From Solirubrobacteraceae bacterium (lineage in GTDB: Bacteria; Actinomycetota; Thermoleophilia; Solirubrobacterales; Solirubrobacteraceae): a stretch of 8,949 nt of DNA. The first letter of the stretch is position 1, and each line of letters starts with the position of its first letter. The position numbers and the translations under genes are program-made. Location: NCBI GenBank assembly GCA_025928415.1, contig JAICJK010000068.1:1-8949 (forward strand), given 5' to 3'. The notes beneath the pieces were generated by a model that was not told where the DNA came from, made no database searches, and saw nothing but the letters and a program-made list of their open reading frames with translations. Positions 1-7,209 of the stretch are shown piece after piece.

Positions 1-236
1 GCGTGCGCTACGCCTCCTCGCAGCCGTGGCCGTTCCCGGCCTCGCTGATGCTCGGCTTCGAGGCCGCCTACGCCGGCGGCGACGCGAGCCCGCTGGACGG
101 CGAGCTCGAGGACGTCGCCTGGTTCAGCCGCGACGAGGTGGCCGCCGCGGCCCGCGGGGACGCCGCCACCCGCCTGCTGCTGCCGCCGCCGCTGGCGATC
201 GCGCGTCGGCTGGTCGACCGCTGGATAGGGTCCTGA
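1..236 (+). CDS. nudC: NADH pyrophosphatase-like Nudix hydrolase (NudC type), C-terminal fragment
   Basis: The 3' end of a gene whose start lies before the window; the readable frame begins at base 3 and stops with TGA at 234-236. The fragment opens with SQPWPFPASLMLGF, the NudC-family signature that follows the Nudix box and is associated with NAD(H) specificity. It ends with WFSRDE and LLPPPLAIARRLVDRWI, matching the usual NudC C-terminus. The family hydrolyses NADH to NMNH and AMP, and some members remove NAD caps from RNA. The Nudix box (metal-binding glutamates) and any zinc-ribbon cysteines are outside the window, so activity cannot be judged. The third-last sense codon is ATA (225-227), the only in-frame ATA I found, and it forms part of a possible promoter hexamer for the next gene. 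Family assignment is confident; intactness is unknown. Confidence 0.88.
   Translation, partial: VRYASSQPWPFPASLMLGFEAAYAGGDASPLDGELEDVAWFSRDEVAAAARGDAATRLLLPPPLAIARRLVDRWIGS
226..231 (+). promoter_or_regulatory. Candidate -10 hexamer TAGGGT for the 87-aa gene (leaderless)
   Basis: TAGGGT fits the actinobacterial -10 consensus TAnnnT. Seven bases separate it from the ATG at 239, so transcription would begin at or next to the A of the start codon, giving a leaderless mRNA. It lies inside the last codons of the Nudix gene and uses an ATA codon. I see no recognisable -35 about 17 bases upstream. The contained AGGG could instead be a weak Shine-Dalgarno sequence. Confidence 0.4.
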
Positions 237-238
237 GC

Positions 239-502
239 ATGCCCAGACTGACGCGCGTCAGAGCCGTCCCCTGGATGATCGTGCTGCAGGCCAGCATGGC
301 CGCGGGCTCGCACTGGCGCAACCTGAACGCCGAGGAGCGCACGCGCCTGAAGCACCTGATCGTGCTCTCCAGGGGGCGCCCCGGGAACCTGTCCCCCAAG
401 GAGCGCAGCGAGGCCCGCGACCTCGCCGCCAAGCTCGACCTCACGGGCCTGGCCCGCGACCTGTCGCCGATCGGCGGCCGCCGGCATCGGCGCCGCCCGT
501 AG
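239..502 (+). CDS. Small basic conserved-type protein of unknown function (87 aa)
   Basis: I do not recognise a named family. The ATG at 239 comes two bases after the upstream TGA, and the frame ends at TAG 500-502. The protein is soluble-looking and strongly basic, with no membrane span and no cysteine. Its centre (about residues 24-67) reads as a helical segment rich in Arg, Lys and Glu: SHWRNLNAEERTRLKHL, then SRGRPGNLSPKERSEA and a further helix to KLDL. It ends in an Arg/His-rich tail GGRRHRRRP. Short proteins with this W-x-L-x-x-E-E-R ... G-R-x-x-N-L-(S/T)-x-x-E-R pattern are, from memory, common hypothetical proteins in actinobacteria. The basic charge and the helices would suit nucleic-acid or ribosome binding, but that is only a guess. 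Codon use matches the neighbours. The longer in-frame extension starting at 26 overlaps the Nudix gene and is rejected. The gene may have its own promoter or be read through from the Nudix gene. Confidence 0.75.
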   Translation: MPRLTRVRAVPWMIVLQASMAAGSHWRNLNAEERTRLKHLIVLSRGRPGNLSPKERSEARDLAAKLDLTGLARDLSPIGGRRHRRRP

Positions 503-505
503 GAT
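500..505 (+). promoter_or_regulatory. TAGGAT: candidate -10 hexamer, or AGGA ribosome binding site, for valS
   Basis: TAGGAT overlaps the TAG stop of the preceding gene and sits 9 bases before the valS ATG at 515. AGGA (501-504) has acceptable Shine-Dalgarno spacing of 10 bases, while the whole hexamer also fits TAnnnT. The two readings cannot be separated from sequence alone. Confidence 0.35.
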
Positions 506-514
506 CAGCCCCAG

Positions 515-3049
515 ATGGCCCTGCAGGACCGCACCCGCTTCGAGCCCGCCGAGGTCGAGCCGCGCATCATCGAGCGCTGGCTGGCCTCCGGCCTGTTCCA
601 CCCCGACCCCGAGGACCCCACGCCGGGCTGGTCGGTCGCGATCCCGCCGCCGAACGTCACCGGCGCCCTGCACATGGGCCACGCGCTCAACGGCTCGGTC
701 CAGGACGCGCTCGTGCGCCGCCACCGGATGCAGGGCGAGCGCACGAAGTGGATCCTCGGCACCGACCACGCGGGCATCGCCACGCAGACGCAGGTCGAGA
801 AGCTGCTGGCCTCGGAGGGGACCAGCCGCGAGGCGCTCGGCCGCGAGGCGTTCATCGCGCGGACCTGGGCCTGGCGCGAGCGGTACGGCGGCACGATCAT
901 CGGCCAGCTCGAGCGCCTCGGCGCCTCCTGCGACTACGCCTCCGAGCGCTTCACGCTCGACGACGGCTACGTGCGCGCCGTGCTCGAGGTCTTCACGCGG
1001 CTGTACGACAAGGGCCTGATCTACCGCGACAACTACATGGTCAACTGGGACCCGGGCAGCCACTCGGCGATCAGCGACCTGGAGGTCGAGGAGCGCGAGG
1101 TCGACGACCACCTGTACGCGATCGCCTACCCGCTCGCCGGCGGCTCGGGCGAGGTCGTCGTCGCCACCGTGCGGCCCGAGACGATGCTGGCCGACACCGC
1201 GATCGCCGTGCACCCCGACGACGAGCGCCACGCCCACCTCGTCGGCCGGACGGCCGTCCTGCCGCTCGTCGGCCGCGAGCTGCCGATCATCGCCGACGCC
1301 TACGTCAAGCCCGACTTCGGCACGGGCTGCCTGAAGATCACCCCCGGCCACGACCCCAACGACTTCGAGATCGGCCGCCGCCACGAGCTGCCGGAGATCA
1401 GCGTCATCGGCGAGGACGGCCGCATGACCGAGGCGGCCGGGCCGAGCTACGCCGGGCTCGGGGTCCTGGACGCCCGCGAGCGCGTCGTGGCCGATCTCGG
1501 CGACGCGGTGCGTTCCGTGGAGGCCTACCGGCACACGGTCCCGTTCTCGCACCGGTCCGGCGAGCGCATCGAGCCGCTCATCTCGCTGCAGTGGTTCATG
1601 GCCATGCACGAGCTCGCCCGGCCCGCGCTGGACGCCGTGCGCGACGGCCGCCTGCGGATCCACCCGGCCAGCGAGCGGCGCCGCTACGAGCGCTGGCTGC
1701 AGGAGATCCGCCCGTGGTGCATCTCGCGCCAGCTCTGGTGGGGCCACCAGATCCCGGTCTTCTACCGCGGCGACGAGGTCCACGTCGGCACCCGGGCGCC
1801 GGACGGCGAGGGCTGGACGCAGGACCCCGACGTCCTGGACACCTGGTTCTCCTCGGCGCTGTGGCCGTTCGCCACGCTGGGCTGGCCGCAGGACACCGCC
1901 GAGCTGCGCGCCTTCTACCCGACCGCGGTGCTCTCCACGGCGCGCGACATCCTGTTCCTGTGGGTCGCGCGCATGGTGATGATGGGCCTCGAGTTCACCG
2001 GCGACGTGCCGTTCCGCGACGTCTACGTGCACTCGGTCATCCAGGCGCCGGACGGCCGGCGGATGAGCAAGTCGCTGGGGACGGGCATCGACCCGCTGGA
2101 GGAGATCGAGCGCCACGGGGCCGACGCCGTGCGCTTCGGGCTGCTGGCGATGTCCTCCACCCAGGACGTCAAGTACAGCCCCGAGAAGGTCGCCCAGGGC
2201 CAGGCGCTGGCCAACAAGCTGTTCAACGCCTCGCGCTTCGTGCTCGGCAAGGTGCCGGAGGGGACGCGGCCCGCGCCGCGGCCGGCCGCCGTCGAGGACC
2301 GCTGGATCCTGTCGCGCCTGCAGGCCATCAAGGCCGACACGGCGGCCCGCTTCGCGGCCTTCGACTTCTCCAAGCTCGCCTTCGGGCTCTACGACTTCGT
2401 CTACCGCGAGCTGTGCGACTGGTACCTGGAGCTCATCAAGCACCGGGAGGTCGACGAGGACCTCGGCGCCACGCTGCTGCACGTCCTGCGCGAGACGCTC
2501 GCGCTCGCGCACCCGGTGATCCCGTTCGTCACCGAGGAGCTGTGGGAGCACGCGGGCGGCGGCGAGGGCGAGCACGGGCTGCTGGCCGGCGCCCGCATGC
2601 CCGCCGTCGACGACGCGCTGCGCGACCCGGCGGCCGAGGCGGCGATCGAGGCCGTGATCGGCGCCGTCACGACCGTGCGGGGCTGGCGCAACGATGCCCA
2701 GGTCAAGCCCGGCGCCTTCCTGCGCGCGCGGCTCAACGCCGCGGGCTACGAGCAGACCGCCGGCCTGGTCGCGCGCCTGGCGCGCCTCGACCTGTCGGCC
2801 AACGGCGGCGACCCGGCCGCCACGGTGGCCGTCCCCGGCGGGACTGTCGAGGTCCTGGCCTCGGGCGACTTCGACCCCGCCGAGGCGCAGCAGCGCCTCG
2901 AGCAGCAGCGCGCGGACCTGCGGCGGGAGATCGCCCGCGCCGAGGGCAAGCTGGGCAACCAGGGCTTCGTCGCCAAGGCCCCGCCGGACGTGGTGGCCGC
3001 CGAGCGCGAGAAGCTCGCCCGCCTGCGGGCCGACCTGGAGGCGCTGTGA
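515..3049 (+). CDS. valS: Valyl-tRNA synthetase
   Basis: Class I aminoacyl-tRNA synthetase that charges tRNA-Val with valine using ATP in the cytoplasm. At 844 aa it is at the short end of the bacterial ValRS range. The HIGH motif is HMGH at residues 53-56, after PPPNVTGAL. The CP1 editing domain, which hydrolyses mischarged Thr-tRNA-Val, shows TVRPETMLADTAI from residue 218 and HDPNDFE from 279. DTWFSSALWPF starts at 442. The second ATP-binding motif is RMSKS at 516-520, with Arg replacing the first Lys of KMSKS. The helical anticodon-binding domain follows, including WILSRL and CDWYLELIK. The C-terminal 55 or so residues form the Ala/Arg/Glu-rich coiled-coil arm typical of ValRS, with NQGFVAKAPPDVV. 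The ATG at 515 is preceded by AGGA and is immediately followed by the normal N-terminal region. Its stop overlaps the folC start by 4 bases, suggesting one transcript. Confidence 0.98.
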   Translation: MALQDRTRFEPAEVEPRIIERWLASGLFHPDPEDPTPGWSVAIPPPNVTGALHMGHALNGSVQDALVRRHRMQGERTKWILGTDHAGIATQTQVEKLLASEGTSREALGREAFIARTWAWRERYGGTIIGQLERLGASCDYASERFTLDDGYVRAVLEVFTRLYDKGLIYRDNYMVNWDPGSHSAISDLEVEEREVDDHLYAIAYPLAGGSGEVVVATVRPETMLADTAIAVHPDDERHAHLVGRTAVLPLVGRELPIIADAYVKPDFGTGCLKITPGHDPNDFEIGRRHELPEISVIGEDGRMTEAAGPSYAGLGVLDARERVVADLGDAVRSVEAYRHTVPFSHRSGERIEPLISLQWFMAMHELARPALDAVRDGRLRIHPASERRRYERWLQEIRPWCISRQLWWGHQIPVFYRGDEVHVGTRAPDGEGWTQDPDVLDTWFSSALWPFATLGWPQDTAELRAFYPTAVLSTARDILFLWVARMVMMGLEFTGDVPFRDVYVHSVIQAPDGRRMSKSLGTGIDPLEEIERHGADAVRFGLLAMSSTQDVKYSPEKVAQGQALANKLFNASRFVLGKVPEGTRPAPRPAAVEDRWILSRLQAIKADTAARFAAFDFSKLAFGLYDFVYRELCDWYLELIKHREVDEDLGATLLHVLRETLALAHPVIPFVTEELWEHAGGGEGEHGLLAGARMPAVDDALRDPAAEAAIEAVIGAVTTVRGWRNDAQVKPGAFLRARLNAAGYEQTAGLVARLARLDLSANGGDPAATVAVPGGTVEVLASGDFDPAEAQQRLEQQRADLRREIARAEGKLGNQGFVAKAPPDVVAAEREKLARLRADLEAL
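3037..3041 (+). promoter_or_regulatory. Ribosome binding site GGAGG deciding the folC start
   Basis: GGAGG lies within the last valS codons, four bases before GTG at 3046. It supports the GTG start that overlaps the valS stop over the ATG at 3067, which has no comparable purine-rich site before it. Confidence 0.6.
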
Positions 3050-4344
3050 GCAGCCCGGGCCGCCCGATGACCGCGAGCGAGGCCGAGGCCTACCTGCTCT
3101 CGCTCGAGCTGTTCGGCATGCGCTTCGGCCTGGACCGGATGCGCCGGCTGACCACCGTGCTCGGCTCGCCGCAGGCCTCGTTCGGCTCGATCCACGTCGT
3201 CGGCTCCAACGGCAAGTCCTCGACCGCGCGCCTGACCGCCGCGATCCTGCGCCGCCACGGCCTGCGCACCGGCACCTACCTGTCCCCGCACCTGGTCGCC
3301 TTCACCGAGCGCGTGCGCGTCGACGACGCCGACGTGACGCCCGAGGCGTTCGCCGCGGCGGTCGAGCGCGCGCGGACCGCGGCCGCCAAGGTCGACCGCA
3401 CGCTGGAGGGCGACGACCACGTCACGCAGTTCGAGGCGCTGACCGCCGCGGCCTTCGACCTGCTCGCGCGCGCCGGGGTCGACGTGGCGATCGTCGAGGC
3501 CGGCCTGGGCGGCCGCTTCGACGCGACGAACGTCATCCCGAGCAGCGTGACGGTGCTGACCAACGTGGGCCTCGAGCACACCCGCTGGCTGGGGCCGACG
3601 ATCACCGACATCGCGCGCGAGAAGGTCGACGTCCTGCGCCCGGGCTCGGCGCTCGTCCTCGGGGGCTGGCTGCACCCCGACGCCCGCGCCGTGGCCGACG
3701 CCGTGGCCGCCGAGCGCGGCGCCCGGCTGATCGTCGCGCAGCCGGCGCCCGACGTCGCGCTGCTGGCCCGCGGCACCTTCCAGCGCGAGAACTTCGCGCT
3801 GGCCCGCGCCGCGGCCGAGGCCTACCGCGGCGCCGCGCTGGAGCCGGAGGCGGTCCGCGCCGCCGCGGCGTCGACGCTGGTCCCCGGCCGCTTCCAGCGC
3901 CTGGACCCCGATCCGGGCTCCGCGCCGGCCGGGCCCTCGGCGGAGGTCATCATCGACGGCGCCCACAACCCGGCGGGCATGGCCGCGCTGGCCGACAGCC
4001 TGCGCGCCGAGCTCGCCGGCCGGCCGCTGGTCGCCGTCGTCTCGGTGCTCGACGACAAGGACGCCGCCGCGATGCTGCGCGAGCTGCTGCCGCTGTGCAG
4101 CGCGGTGATCTGCACCGGCAACGCGAGCCCGCGCGCGCTCTCGCCGGGCACGCTGCGCTCGCTCGCCGGCCAGGTGGGCTCCCTGCCCGAGGACCGCGTC
4201 CTGCTCGAGCGCGATCCCAAGCGGGCGCTCGCGCGCGCGCGGGAGCTCGCCGGCCCGGGCGGCGTCGCGCTCGCGACCGGGTCGCTGTACCTGCTCGCCG
4301 ACCTCCTGCGCCCGGCGGCCGCCCGGCGCGCGTCCGCGCTGTGA
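3046..4344 (+). CDS. folC: Folylpolyglutamate synthase / dihydrofolate synthase
   Basis: ATP-dependent Mur-ligase-family enzyme that adds glutamate to folates (and in dual-function members makes dihydrofolate from dihydropteroate), retaining folate in the cytoplasm. From the GTG at 3046 it is 432 aa, a usual length. The P-loop is GSNGKSS at residues 53-59, where many family members have GTNGKGS. TYLSPHL follows. TQFEALTAAAF begins at 127, EAGLGGRFDATNV at 151, and DGAHNPAG at 304 lies in the C-terminal domain. LVPGRFQ precedes it, as expected. The GTG start overlaps the valS TGA (GTGA) and has GGAGG upstream; an in-frame ATG at 3067 would shorten it by 7 residues without touching any motif. 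Sequence alone does not show whether it is mono- or bifunctional. valS-folC adjacency is the standard actinobacterial order. Confidence 0.96.
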   Translation: MSSPGRPMTASEAEAYLLSLELFGMRFGLDRMRRLTTVLGSPQASFGSIHVVGSNGKSSTARLTAAILRRHGLRTGTYLSPHLVAFTERVRVDDADVTPEAFAAAVERARTAAAKVDRTLEGDDHVTQFEALTAAAFDLLARAGVDVAIVEAGLGGRFDATNVIPSSVTVLTNVGLEHTRWLGPTITDIAREKVDVLRPGSALVLGGWLHPDARAVADAVAAERGARLIVAQPAPDVALLARGTFQRENFALARAAAEAYRGAALEPEAVRAAAASTLVPGRFQRLDPDPGSAPAGPSAEVIIDGAHNPAGMAALADSLRAELAGRPLVAVVSVLDDKDAAAMLRELLPLCSAVICTGNASPRALSPGTLRSLAGQVGSLPEDRVLLERDPKRALARARELAGPGGVALATGSLYLLADLLRPAAARRASAL

Positions 4345-4457
4345 ACCAGGACGGCCCCTCCGTCGCGTCGATGATCGCCCTGGTGGCGGTCGTCGTCGCG
4401 GTCGTCATCCTCGTGTTCTTCGGCCTCGGCTACGGCTTCGGGCGGCTGTTCCTGTAG
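4341..4457 (+). CDS. 38-residue single-span membrane protein of unknown function
   Basis: The GTG at 4341 overlaps the folC TGA in a GTGA arrangement, as at the valS/folC junction, so translation is probably coupled. The frame ends with TAG at 4455-4457. The protein has a short polar N-terminus (MNQDGPS), one hydrophobic helix of about 22 residues (8-29) rich in Val, Ala and Ile, and a C-terminal GLGYGFGRLFL with a single Arg. No catalytic residues are visible. In Mycobacterium and Streptomyces a larger membrane protein (DUF4233) occupies the slot between folC and ndk; this one is far shorter and resemblance is positional only. Support comes from the coupled start, the coherent membrane segment and a stop before the next intergenic gap. 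Other possibilities are a chance ORF or an unrelated membrane microprotein. Confidence 0.6.
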   Translation: MNQDGPSVASMIALVAVVVAVVILVFFGLGYGFGRLFL

Positions 4458-4483
4458 CGCGCTGGGTAGGCAGGGACCGGCCG

Positions 4484-4493
4484 CGGCGCGCCG
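4484..4493 (+). repeat. 10-bp palindrome CGGCGCGCCG, copy 1
   Basis: A perfect palindrome in the 64-base gap before the zinc-ribbon gene. The same ten bases recur in the mreB-mreC gap at 7166-7175. No T-tract follows, so neither copy looks like an intrinsic terminator. In DNA this rich in G and C the recurrence may be chance. Confidence 0.35.
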
Positions 4494-4502
4494 AACACTG
4501 TC

Positions 4503-4508
4503 TAGGCT
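4503..4508 (+). promoter_or_regulatory. Candidate -10 hexamer TAGGCT upstream of the zinc-ribbon gene
   Basis: TAGGCT fits TAnnnT and ends 13 bases before the ATG at 4522, predicting a leader of only a few bases. This gap of 64 bases follows the coupled valS-folC-38aa block, so a new transcript start here is reasonable. No clear -35 is visible and there is no good Shine-Dalgarno sequence near the ATG. Confidence 0.4.
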
Positions 4509-4521
4509 TCCGAGCACGCAC

Positions 4522-5043
4522 ATGACCGTCCCCTTCGCGATCTTCGGGATCAACTCCAGCGGCCTGAACACGGCCATCAAGCTGGTGGTCCTCTTCCTCG
4601 TCGTCATCTGGCTCGCGCTCGTGTACTACAGCTACGCCGACGCGCGCCGCCGCATGGCCGATCCGATCCTCGTCGGCTGCGCGACCGCGGCGAGCCTGTT
4701 CTTCCCGTTCGTCGGGACGGTCGTCTACACGATCGTGCGCCCGCCGGAGTTCCTGGAGGACCAGCGGGAGCGCGAGCTCGAGATCCGCGCCGCCGAGGCG
4801 CGGATCAACACGCTCGAGTACCACCTGTGCCCGCACTGCGACTACGTCGTCGAGAAGGACTTCGTGCGCTGCCCGTCGTGCCTGCGCAAGCTGCGCGACC
4901 CGTGCCTGCACTGCGCCCGCCCGCTGGACCCCGAGTGGAAGATCTGCCCCTACTGCGAGCACGAGATCCCCGGCGTGACCCCGCAGCCGCGCCGCCGCCG
5001 CCGCACCCGCGAGGCCGACGAGGAGCCGGTCGCCTCGGAGTAG
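4522..5043 (+). CDS. Membrane-anchored double zinc-ribbon protein of unknown function
   Basis: 173 aa. Two hydrophobic segments (about residues 17-37 and 49-72) are joined by a short basic loop containing DARRRM. A charged, probably coiled-coil stretch follows (about 76-101, many Glu and Arg). Next comes a double zinc ribbon with four CxxC pairs: C103/C106, C117/C120, C128/C131 and C142/C145, the spacing expected for two structural zinc sites (DZR-type). The tail (about 152-173) is Arg-rich then acidic. The loop between the two spans is basic and short, so the positive-inside rule places the loop in the cytoplasm only if the N-terminus is outside; the topology is therefore uncertain, although zinc ribbons are normally cytoplasmic. 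Double zinc ribbons usually bind nucleic acid or protein partners. No enzymatic motif is seen. Located just before ndk and with its own possible promoter; role unknown. Confidence 0.88.
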   Translation: MTVPFAIFGINSSGLNTAIKLVVLFLVVIWLALVYYSYADARRRMADPILVGCATAASLFFPFVGTVVYTIVRPPEFLEDQRERELEIRAAEARINTLEYHLCPHCDYVVEKDFVRCPSCLRKLRDPCLHCARPLDPEWKICPYCEHEIPGVTPQPRRRRRTREADEEPVASE

Positions 5044-5047
5044 GAAC

Positions 5048-5053
5048 TAGGGT
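5048..5053 (+). promoter_or_regulatory. Candidate -10 hexamer TAGGGT for ndk (leaderless)
   Basis: TAGGGT sits 8 bases before the ndk ATG at 5062, in an 18-base gap, so the predicted transcript start falls at or beside the start codon. It is identical to the hexamer before the 87-aa gene. The contained AGGG at a spacing of about 8-9 bases is a weak ribosome-binding alternative. Confidence 0.42.
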
Positions 5054-5061
5054 GCCGCCGC

Positions 5062-5466
5062 ATGGAACGCACCCTCATCCTCGTCAAGCCCGACGCCTTC
5101 GGCCGGGGCCTCACCGGCGAGATCATCGCCCGCTTCGAGCGCAAGGGCCTGAAGATCGCCGCGCTCAAGCACCTCGTCACCCCGCGCGCGACCGCCGAGA
5201 CGCACTACGCCGAGCACGCCGAGCGGCCGTTCTTCGGCGAGCTCGTGGACTTCATCACCGGCGGGCCGCTCGTGGCCCTCGTCCTCGAGGGCCAGGACGC
5301 CGTGAAGGCCGCCCGTCAGGTCATCGGCGCCACGAACCCGCTGGAGGCCGCCCCGGGCTCGATCCGCGGCGACCTCGCGATCGAGGTGGGGCAGAACATG
5401 GTCCACGGCTCGGACTCCCCGGAGTCGGCCGAGCGGGAGATCGGGCTCTGGTTCGGGGACCGCTGA
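5062..5466 (+). CDS. ndk: Nucleoside diphosphate kinase
   Basis: Transfers the gamma-phosphate of ATP to nucleoside diphosphates through a phospho-histidine, balancing cytoplasmic NTP and dNTP pools. The 134-aa length is typical. The active-site set is complete: K9 in LVKPDAF, Y49, R85, T91 in ATNP, R102 in SIRGD, N112 and the catalytic H115 in NMVHGSDS. The residue before N112 is Gln (VGQN) where Arg (GRN) is more common, but this is not one of the catalytic positions. The C-terminus EREIGLWF is normal. The ATG at 5062 gives the canonical N-terminus [11 protein letters not shown]. Its TGA overlaps the proposed maf start by 4 bases, pairing two nucleotide-pool enzymes in one coupled unit. Confidence 0.98.
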   Translation: MERTLILVKPDAFGRGLTGEIIARFERKGLKIAALKHLVTPRATAETHYAEHAERPFFGELVDFITGGPLVALVLEGQDAVKAARQVIGATNPLEAAPGSIRGDLAIEVGQNMVHGSDSPESAEREIGLWFGDR

Positions 5467-6035
5467 GCCCGCGCCTGGTCCTCGCGAGCGCGTCGCCCCA
5501 GCGGCGCGCGATCCTCGAGCAGCTCAGGGTCGACTTCACGGTGAGCCCTGCCGACGTCGACGAGCGCGCGGATGGCGATCCGCTCGAGACGGCGCGCGCC
5601 AACGCCGTCCTGAAGGCCGGGGCGGTCCCCGGGGAGCTCGTGCTCGGCGTCGACACCCTCGTCGCGCTGGACGGCGAGATCTTCGGCAAGCCGGAGGACG
5701 CCGCCGCGGCGCGGGCGACGCTCGCCCGCCTCGCGGGCCGCACGCACCAGGTCCACAGCGGGGTCGCGCTGCGCCGCGACGGCGCGCTGCGCGTCGCCGT
5801 GGCGACCACCGAGGTCAGCTTCGCGGCGGCGACCGGGGCCGAGCTGGACGCCTACGTCGCCACCGGCGAGTGGCGCGGGCGGGCCGGCGGATACGCCATC
5901 CAGGGGCGCGGCGCGCTGCTCGTCGAGGGCATCCGCGGGGACTACTTCAACGTCGTCGGGCTGCCCGTCGCGGCCCTCCGGGCGCTGTGGCCGCAGCTCG
6001 CGCAGGACGCCGTGCGAGCGCCGGTCGGCCACTAG
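5463..6035 (+). CDS. maf: Maf family nucleotide pyrophosphatase (YhdE-like), CTG start
   Basis: Nucleoside triphosphate pyrophosphatase; YhdE-type Maf proteins hydrolyse dTTP, UTP and modified pyrimidine nucleotides, clearing the pool and linked to septum/division control. From 5463 the protein is 190 aa, a usual length. [12 protein letters not shown] near the N-terminus is the family's substrate-binding motif (SxSPxR). [34 protein letters not shown] and [10 protein letters not shown] follow in the expected order, the AGGYAIQG form being YhdE-like and not YceF-like. No ATG, GTG or TTG lies in frame anywhere near the motif; the first in-frame GTG (5541) would delete it. The best start is CTG at 5463, whose last two bases are in the ndk TGA (CTGA), with GGGGA at 5455-5459. 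CTG at 5475 is an alternative. maf next to mreB is a common bacterial arrangement. Confidence 0.9.
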   Translation: MSPRLVLASASPQRRAILEQLRVDFTVSPADVDERADGDPLETARANAVLKAGAVPGELVLGVDTLVALDGEIFGKPEDAAAARATLARLAGRTHQVHSGVALRRDGALRVAVATTEVSFAAATGAELDAYVATGEWRGRAGGYAIQGRGALLVEGIRGDYFNVVGLPVAALRALWPQLAQDAVRAPVGH

Positions 6036-7163
<1,128 letters not shown>

Positions 7164-7165
7164 AC

Positions 7166-7175
7166 CGGCGCGCCG
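7166..7175 (+). repeat. 10-bp palindrome CGGCGCGCCG, copy 2
   Basis: The second copy of the ten-base palindrome, two bases after the mreB stop in the 46-base gap before mreC. A further palindrome, GGGGTACCCC, occurs at 7195-7204. Neither has a T-tract, so transcription termination is not supported. Confidence 0.35.
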
Positions 7176-7194
7176 TGACCTGCGATCCACCTTC

Positions 7195-7204
7195 GGGGTA
7201 CCCC
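7195..7204 (+). repeat. 10-bp palindrome GGGGTACCCC before mreC
   Basis: A perfect but short palindrome ending five bases before the mreC GTG. It has no room for a loop as RNA and could only act as a DNA site. Its GGGG is the only purine run near the mreC start and is too far away (11 bases) and too poor a match to be a good ribosome binding site. Confidence 0.3.
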
Positions 7205-7209
7205 ATCAC

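Noticed and set aside
68..2575. Very long open frame on the minus strand (835 codons) opposite valS
   Set aside because: The translation is low-complexity Arg/Ala/Gly/Val/Asp sequence with no family motif. Long open antisense frames are expected in DNA with G/C at most third codon positions, and the + strand here holds an unmistakable valS.
748..3045. Open reading upstream of folC in the folC frame, inside valS
   Set aside because: It is Arg/Ala/Pro-rich shadow sequence; the recognisable FolC protein begins only at about 3046-3067, where GGAGG and the GTGA overlap define the start.
2746..3966. Minus-strand open frame opposite folC, and another at 5316-7190 opposite maf and mreB
   Set aside because: Both are low-complexity shadows of well-supported + strand genes with no motif or start signal.
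2694..4340. Long open frame preceding the 38-aa membrane ORF
   Set aside because: It overlaps valS and folC out of frame and is Arg/Pro/Ala-rich. Only the last 38 codons, after the GTG at 4341, look like protein.
4458..4521. Intrinsic terminator in the gap after the 38-aa ORF
   Set aside because: There is a GC-rich palindrome but no following T-tract, and the stem is short.
4827..5462. Upstream extension of the maf frame through the zinc-ribbon and ndk genes
   Set aside because: This is Arg/Pro-rich shadow sequence of two confident genes; Maf homology starts just after 5463.
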